Shown here in pieces: positions 28,552-32,551 of a DNA stretch of 32,551 bases. The DNA is taken from positions 1 through 32,551 of the forward strand of contig CAJQOS010000115.1 of assembly GCA_905479975.1 (NCBI GenBank), written 5' to 3'. The first letter of the stretch is position 1. The number at the start of each line of letters is the position of its first letter. A program made the translations under genes and the position numbers. Under the pieces are notes generated by a model. That model made no database searches. It had not been told where the DNA came from and was given only the letters and a program-made list of their open reading frames with translations. The DNA is from an uncultured Puniceicoccaceae bacterium (GTDB taxonomy: Bacteria > Verrucomicrobiota > Verrucomicrobiia > Opitutales > Coraliomargaritaceae).

Positions 28552-29685
28552 ATGGCAAAGCAGGTCGCAATTGTGATGACGGAGGTGTTCTTGAGGCGTT
28601 TAACGCCGTCGTTGGTGCCGTTTGTGCGGCGTCAGCATGACTTTCGCATACTGAGTATTCACCGCCCAATTGAAGAGTTGCGTGCCTTGCTGAGTGAGCT
28701 GAATCCGAGTGGATTGATTACTGAGTGGCTGCCGAATGTGACCGATGCGCTGCTGGACTTGGGCTTGCCCACGGTGATCGCGGATACCGATATGCAGTAT
28801 CCCGGTGTGACGAGTATTGATGTGGATGATTGGCAGGTGGGAGCGGAAGCGGCGCGTGCTTTTGCGCAAGCGGGCTATCGGAGCTTTGCTTGTTTGGGAA
28901 ACTCGACGCCTTACTCGGAGCAGCGGATCGAGGGCTTTTGTCGTGAGCTCGGCGAATACGTTCAAGTTTCGACGCATTTGGAAGATGCATTTGATGAGGC
29001 GCGTTATAGTGAGGATTTTGCTCAGCCTAAAGCGGGGCTTCGTGCGTGGTTGGAGGGTTTACCGAAGCCGGTCGGGATTTTTGCGGTGCATGATCCGCTA
29101 GGGCGCTTCTTGTGCGGTGCGTGCCGACAGCTGGGCTTTCGTGTGCCGGAAGAGGTGGCTGTGATTGGTGCGAATAATGATGAGCTGGTCTGTGGCTTGA
29201 GTTATCCGATGCTTTCGAGTGTGTCGATCCCATGGGATACGATCGGTGAAACGGTTGGTGATGCTATGCGCGCGCTGCTTGCTGGTGAGGCACCTGCGAC
29301 GGAGCCGGTTCGTGTGCCTGCTGGTGGAGTGGTGCTGCGACATTCTGCGAATCATCTGGCGGTGGAAGATCCGGTTTTGCGGCGGGTCATGTCGTATCTG
29401 TCGGAGCGTATCCAAGATCCCATTACAGTGGAAATTCTCTGTGATGATCTGCGAATCGCACGTCGCGGGCTGGAACGTAAGTTTCGCGAGTATTACCACT
29501 GCACCCCATGGGAAATGCTTTGTCAGCTCCGAGTGACGCGTGCGAAGCAGCTCCTCTCTGGAACGAACCACCCGATCTCAACGATCTCTGAACTTTCTGG
29601 GTTTAATGATCCCGAGCGCATGGCCGTGGTCTTTAAACGAGTCGAGGGCATGTCGCCGTCGGCGTTTCGCAAAGGGAGGAGCTGA
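28552..29685 (+). CDS. xylR: XylR-type AraC-family regulator with sugar-binding domain
   Basis: The 377-aa regulator has a LacI/GalR-type periplasmic-binding-like domain (about 1-265), with GLPTVIADTDMQYPGVTSI, DDWQVGAEAARAFAQAGY, FAVHDPLGRFLCGACRQLG and VPEEVAVIGANNDELVCGLS. A C-terminal AraC DNA-binding domain (about 280-377) has two helix-turn-helix motifs (ITVEILCDDLRIARRGLERK and the second ISTISELSGFNDPERMAVVF). This is the architecture of E. coli XylR, which binds xylose and activates xylAB. Its divergent position next to xylA supports the assignment. A Verrucomicrobium-type XylR could equally act on other pentoses. Translation starts at ATG 28552; no strong ribosome site was noted. 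Confidence 0.92.
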   Translation: MAKQVAIVMTEVFLRRLTPSLVPFVRRQHDFRILSIHRPIEELRALLSELNPSGLITEWLPNVTDALLDLGLPTVIADTDMQYPGVTSIDVDDWQVGAEAARAFAQAGYRSFACLGNSTPYSEQRIEGFCRELGEYVQVSTHLEDAFDEARYSEDFAQPKAGLRAWLEGLPKPVGIFAVHDPLGRFLCGACRQLGFRVPEEVAVIGANNDELVCGLSYPMLSSVSIPWDTIGETVGDAMRALLAGEAPATEPVRVPAGGVVLRHSANHLAVEDPVLRRVMSYLSERIQDPITVEILCDDLRIARRGLERKFREYYHCTPWEMLCQLRVTRAKQLLSGTNHPISTISELSGFNDPERMAVVFKRVEGMSPSAFRKGRS

Positions 29686-29737
29686 GCTGTGATCAATTCG
29701 ACTGGCCTTCTGTGATCTTCTTTTGTTGACTGTGTCG

Positions 29738-30865
29738 ATGCATTCAATCGTTCGTGATTTTCGGGTGGATCAAGCTATGCGCTACAGCGTGTTTGTCCCG
29801 CGTTTGTATAACCTGTGTCGATCATTCGGCTTTAAGGCGGGGCAAATGATGCCCTCCCGCGCGTTTTGCTCGGATGAGAGTCAGGGCTTTCCGATTATTT
29901 TGATTACAAAGCATTTTGGTGCGTTCCCGTTTAATCACGGTCGGGCAGGCGGCATTGTGGCGACTGGGCGACATGGGCCGCATGCGCATCACGGCGAAGA
30001 CATGGTGATTATTCAAGCTAGCCACGTGGGCTATGATCCTGCGACTGAGAGCTTCGGTAGCTATTGCCGTTTGCAGACCACGGATCAGACGATGAGCACG
30101 ACGTGTGGCAAAGTGGGCATGGTGTTGAGCTGGTATTTAGAAGAGTATGCATTCGCTCAACAGAATGTCTTTCTTGGGCGCGAGGGAGGGCTCTACACGA
30201 TCACGATTGATAATCAGTTACTCGATGATCGCCGCGAGGAAGGGCTGATGCTAGACCTGCGTAAGTTGCTCAAGATGGAAGATGGCGAGCCGATTCTACT
30301 TCGAACGCAGAGCACTTCCCGTGTGTTCATGGTCGCTGAGACGCTGCGTGCGCATTTACCGAATGTCGTTTGGCCTGCGGAGGGGGAGCGTCTTGCGATT
30401 GGGCAGGATTTGATGTCCGAGCTGTTTACGTTTCGCCGCGCGATTAGTGAAGACGGCGAAGGCGTGGATGTGCTTGAGAGTAATTTAATCCACTCGATGC
30501 CGTGGATTGTGCGTGCCAAGTCGCCGATTTTAATGGCTGCTCAGGTGAGCTCACAGGCAGAGTTTGATCGCACCTATCGAAGCATCATTAAAGAGAAGGC
30601 ATATCAAGGAAAGCGCCTGCTGTTTATCTCGTGTATGAATATTGATATTTCGCCGAAACAAGGGCAGTTGTTTCCGCTGACGAAATGCGTGCCGTGGGCA
30701 GCGTATGTTCAGCAGAGCGATGGAGATTCGCAGATCTATGAGCAAGCGGCGCTCATGAAGTTACTCAACGAGCAGAGCAGTGATAACCCTGATCAGATTG
30801 ATTTAGAAGAGGCGATCCAACAGATGATTGATGCCCCGGGGATTGCAGTCGCAGATGGGTGTTAG
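29738..30865 (+). CDS. Putative LCIB/LCIC-like beta-carbonic-anhydrase-family protein
   Basis: The 375-aa protein has no assignable enzyme domain at first sight. The pattern SRAFCSDESQGF (Cys44, Asp46), MVIIQASHVGYD (His96) and MSTTCGKVGMV (Cys123) matches in order and rough spacing the Cys-His-Cys zinc ligands of LCIB/LCIC proteins, algal beta-carbonic anhydrases; the H-(I/V)-(A/G)-x-D and S-x-x-CG surroundings also look alike. The position for the Arg of the usual Cys-x-Asp-x-Arg dyad is Ser here, so activity is uncertain. A His-rich patch (GRHGPHAHHGED) lies between. Residues ~135-375 are of unknown relation. ATG 29738 is preferred to TTG 29723, without a clear ribosome site. It starts 52 bp after xylR. 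Confidence 0.5.
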   Translation: MHSIVRDFRVDQAMRYSVFVPRLYNLCRSFGFKAGQMMPSRAFCSDESQGFPIILITKHFGAFPFNHGRAGGIVATGRHGPHAHHGEDMVIIQASHVGYDPATESFGSYCRLQTTDQTMSTTCGKVGMVLSWYLEEYAFAQQNVFLGREGGLYTITIDNQLLDDRREEGLMLDLRKLLKMEDGEPILLRTQSTSRVFMVAETLRAHLPNVVWPAEGERLAIGQDLMSELFTFRRAISEDGEGVDVLESNLIHSMPWIVRAKSPILMAAQVSSQAEFDRTYRSIIKEKAYQGKRLLFISCMNIDISPKQGQLFPLTKCVPWAAYVQQSDGDSQIYEQAALMKLLNEQSSDNPDQIDLEEAIQQMIDAPGIAVADGC

Positions 30866-32367
30866 TTATTATGGATCAGCTCAAGGTCGGGGCGGGCTTG
30901 CTTTAATTGGGCAATCCCCTTTTTGCTGACCTTTGTTTGACTGACGAACACCTTTTTTAGGCTCGGATAGTCTTGGAGTGTGACCAGTGCTGCGTCGCTG
31001 ATCTGTGTGTTGTAGAGGTTCAGGTAGCTGAGCTCTGGGAGTTGGCTCAGTTGTTTGAGTTGCGCGTCGGTTACGTCGGTGCCGTCGAGGTGAAGGCGTT
31101 GTAGCTTGCTGAACTGTGTGAGTTGATCAAAGAAGTCAGTGGGGAGTGTGAGCTGACTGCAGTCGAGCCATGTGAGTTTGTCGGTGGCTTCTGTGAGTTG
31201 CTGGAGCGCTTGATCGAGTTGGCCAGCTTCGACCACGCCTAGATCGACGCGGATGCTTTCGTCGCCCCAGGCATTGTATTCGGCTTTCACGCCAGTCGTG
31301 TTGATTTGCTCGATCCACTCGTCGGTGTTGGTGTCGCCGATTTTAATATATTCGCTGGGTGTGTTGCTGAGTTCTGAGTCGTCAGGCCAGTAGGCGCCTT
31401 GCTCGATCCATTGGCGCACTGTTTCGATGTCTTTGGATGAGACGGGGTCTTTTTCCTCTGGCGGCATGACGTCGTCGTCATCGCGTGGGAGCAGTATACG
31501 ATACATCAACTCACTGTCTTCGACCTTACCTGGAGTGATTGCGGCGAATCCGCTTTTGCCGCCTTGGTTGATTGAGTGCTTACTGTCTAATCGGTAGTCA
31601 CCTTTTTGCTTAGTGGCGCCGTGGCAATTGTAGCAATGGCGTTTAAAGATGGCCTGGGAGGATTCGAACAGAGCGATGCGTGGGTCGGCTTTGTTGGACT
31701 GTGGCATGGGTGTTACGGCTGTTGTGGAATCCATCATTGCGCCGGACATGGCGTCCATCATTGGCTCCATGCTGTCCACCTCGTTTTCTACGGTGGGCTC
31801 GGGCGTGGGAGCTGGAGCAGGGGCGGTCACTGGCTCAGGCGCGGGAGGTGTGTCAGCTTCAGGCTCCGTGGTGGTGACGATGGCTGGAGTCTGAGTGGTT
31901 TGAGCGGGGGCGACTGTGCGGACTCTTTCCGGTTGAAATGGTTTGGTAAGAAAGCCTTTGCCGTGGATGAGTTCACCGCCGAGGTGCCCTGCTATGAGCA
32001 TGGCGATGGTGGCGCTTAGCAGGGAGAACAGGTAGCAAAGCTTGGTGCCTTGTTTATGAGCGAGGCGGTGTGCCCAATAGCAGCCATAGGTGAGTAGGAC
32101 GGTGCCGCCGAAGATGAATCCCCAGAGTTCGTGGGCATCGATTTCGTCGCCGTATTGGCCCAGGGTTTCGTAGGCGAGGCCGAGGGCAATCGTCAGCCCT
32201 GTGCTAAGCACGAGGAATAGGTGCAGTAAGCCAATGGCGGGATTCTTGTGCTTTGCGCCGTCATTGCTGAGCATGATTTCGAGAAACCACAGTGCGGCAA
32301 GGGCTCCGATGGGTAGGTGCAGCAGCACCATGTGAAAGGGACCAAAGGGCGTTAAGAAATCGGGCAT
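30862..32367 (-). CDS. Membrane-anchored planctomycete-type cytochrome c with leucine-rich repeats
   Basis: The 501-aa protein has three parts. Residues 1-135 form about four membrane helices with His12, His17 and others, resembling DUF2231 membrane domains. A proline- and Thr-rich linker (about 150-225) follows. The planctomycete-type cytochrome c domain (PSCyt1) has CYNCHG (Cys245, Cys248, His249), the family block KGDYRLDSKHSINQGGKSG, and the probable axial Met in DDVMPPEEKDP. Leucine-rich-repeat-like units from about 380 to the end (LQRLHLDGTDVTDAQLKQLS) complete it. Such proteins are abundant in Planctomycetes and Verrucomicrobia; electron transfer at the membrane is expected. It overlaps the convergent gene by 4 bp and starts just downstream of a heptad repeat array. 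Confidence 0.9.
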   Translation of the reverse strand: MPDFLTPFGPFHMVLLHLPIGALAALWFLEIMLSNDGAKHKNPAIGLLHLFLVLSTGLTIALGLAYETLGQYGDEIDAHELWGFIFGGTVLLTYGCYWAHRLAHKQGTKLCYLFSLLSATIAMLIAGHLGGELIHGKGFLTKPFQPERVRTVAPAQTTQTPAIVTTTEPEADTPPAPEPVTAPAPAPTPEPTVENEVDSMEPMMDAMSGAMMDSTTAVTPMPQSNKADPRIALFESSQAIFKRHCYNCHGATKQKGDYRLDSKHSINQGGKSGFAAITPGKVEDSELMYRILLPRDDDDVMPPEEKDPVSSKDIETVRQWIEQGAYWPDDSELSNTPSEYIKIGDTNTDEWIEQINTTGVKAEYNAWGDESIRVDLGVVEAGQLDQALQQLTEATDKLTWLDCSQLTLPTDFFDQLTQFSKLQRLHLDGTDVTDAQLKQLSQLPELSYLNLYNTQISDAALVTLQDYPSLKKVFVSQTKVSKKGIAQLKQARPDLELIHNN

Positions 32368-32380
32368 TGCGGGTGAAGAG

Positions 32381-32551
32381 ACTTGAGAGCTGAGAGCTGA
32401 GACTTGAGAGCTGAGACTTGAGGGCTGAGACTTGAGAGCTGAGACTTGAGAGCTGAGACTTGAGAGCTGAGACTTGAGAGCTGAGAGTTGAGAGCTGAGA
32501 CTTGAGAGCTGAGACTTGAGAGCTGAGAGTTGAGAGCTGAGAGTTGAGAGC
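32381..32551. repeat. Heptad tandem array running off the window end
   Basis: About 24 complete 7-bp units of consensus A(C/G)(C/T)TGAG, mainly alternating AGCTGAG and ACTTGAG with some AGTTGAG, fill 32381-32551 and continue beyond the window. It starts 14 bp upstream of the cytochrome c start codon (minus strand), so it lies in that gene's 5' leader or promoter. It shares period 7 and the TGAG core with the array at 27001-27042. No protein-coding role is apparent. Confidence 0.95.

Noticed and set aside
32381..32551. CRISPR array or coding repeat at the window end
   Set aside because: Period 7 with no spacers; simple tandem array.

Overview
The window (about 32.5 kb, moderately GC-rich) reads as chromosomal DNA of a Gram-negative bacterium of the Planctomycetes-Verrucomicrobia-Chlamydiae group. 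The best guess is a marine or halotolerant Verrucomicrobium (Opitutales/Puniceicoccaceae-like). This is an inference from gene families: a planctomycete-type cytochrome c fused to leucine-rich repeats, DUF362 and DUF6599-like partners of a large ferredoxin protein, an AraC-type XylR with a sugar-binding domain, and lipoproteins and outer-membrane efflux proteins that require two membranes. No rRNA or other direct taxonomic marker is present; the only RNA gene is tRNA-Ser(UGA).

Layout. (1) 1-1195: an array of short repeats ends about 14 bp before the TTG start of a REP-associated (Y1/HUH) transposase. (2) 1407-6332, plus strand: a four-gene envelope efflux operon (AI-2E family permease, OprM-like outer-membrane factor, HlyD/EmrA-like adaptor, DUF2955/FUSC-like inner-membrane protein), closed by a possible terminator. 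(3) 6459-8081, minus strand: a beta-hydroxyacid dehydrogenase and a MIF-like tautomerase, each followed by a gene-poor stretch of about 400 bp. (4) 8475-14599, minus strand: a tightly packed cluster in the order DUF6599-like anchored protein, Tat-exported DUF362 protein, NapH/NapG-like polyferredoxin fusion, small zinc-ribbon protein, Tat-exported aldo/keto reductase with a Cys motif, and a membrane permease with a 12-His loop. It looks like an undescribed envelope redox and metal module. (5) 14743-17127: avtA transaminase (minus), then a small lipoprotein and a TRIC-family channel (plus). (6) 17241-21000, minus strand: a YrhK-like membrane protein, glutamate decarboxylase and an NhaP-type antiporter, suggestive of pH or osmotic homeostasis. 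(7) 21178-25144: a Pal-like lipoprotein with a textbook terminator, a CbiX-like chelatase with a degenerate N-terminal half, a NarL-type response regulator, tRNA-Ser, and the ComM/YifB ATPase. (8) 25407-29685: xylA-xylB divergent from xylR, with a candidate operator of three CTGAA boxes at exact 10-bp spacing. (9) 29738-32367: a protein that I read as related to the LCIB/LCIC beta-carbonic anhydrase family, convergent with a membrane-anchored planctomycete-type cytochrome c.

Two period-7 arrays that share a TGAG core occur at two places, 27001-27042 (between xylA and xylB) and 32381-32551 (running off the window end). Each lies just upstream of a minus-strand start codon. With the array before the transposase, they give the window an unusual load of short tandem repeats.

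Start codons were moved downstream of the longest reading frame wherever a signal peptide, lipobox, Shine-Dalgarno sequence, gene overlap or family alignment supported it. All family assignments come from reading motifs by eye; no database search was run.
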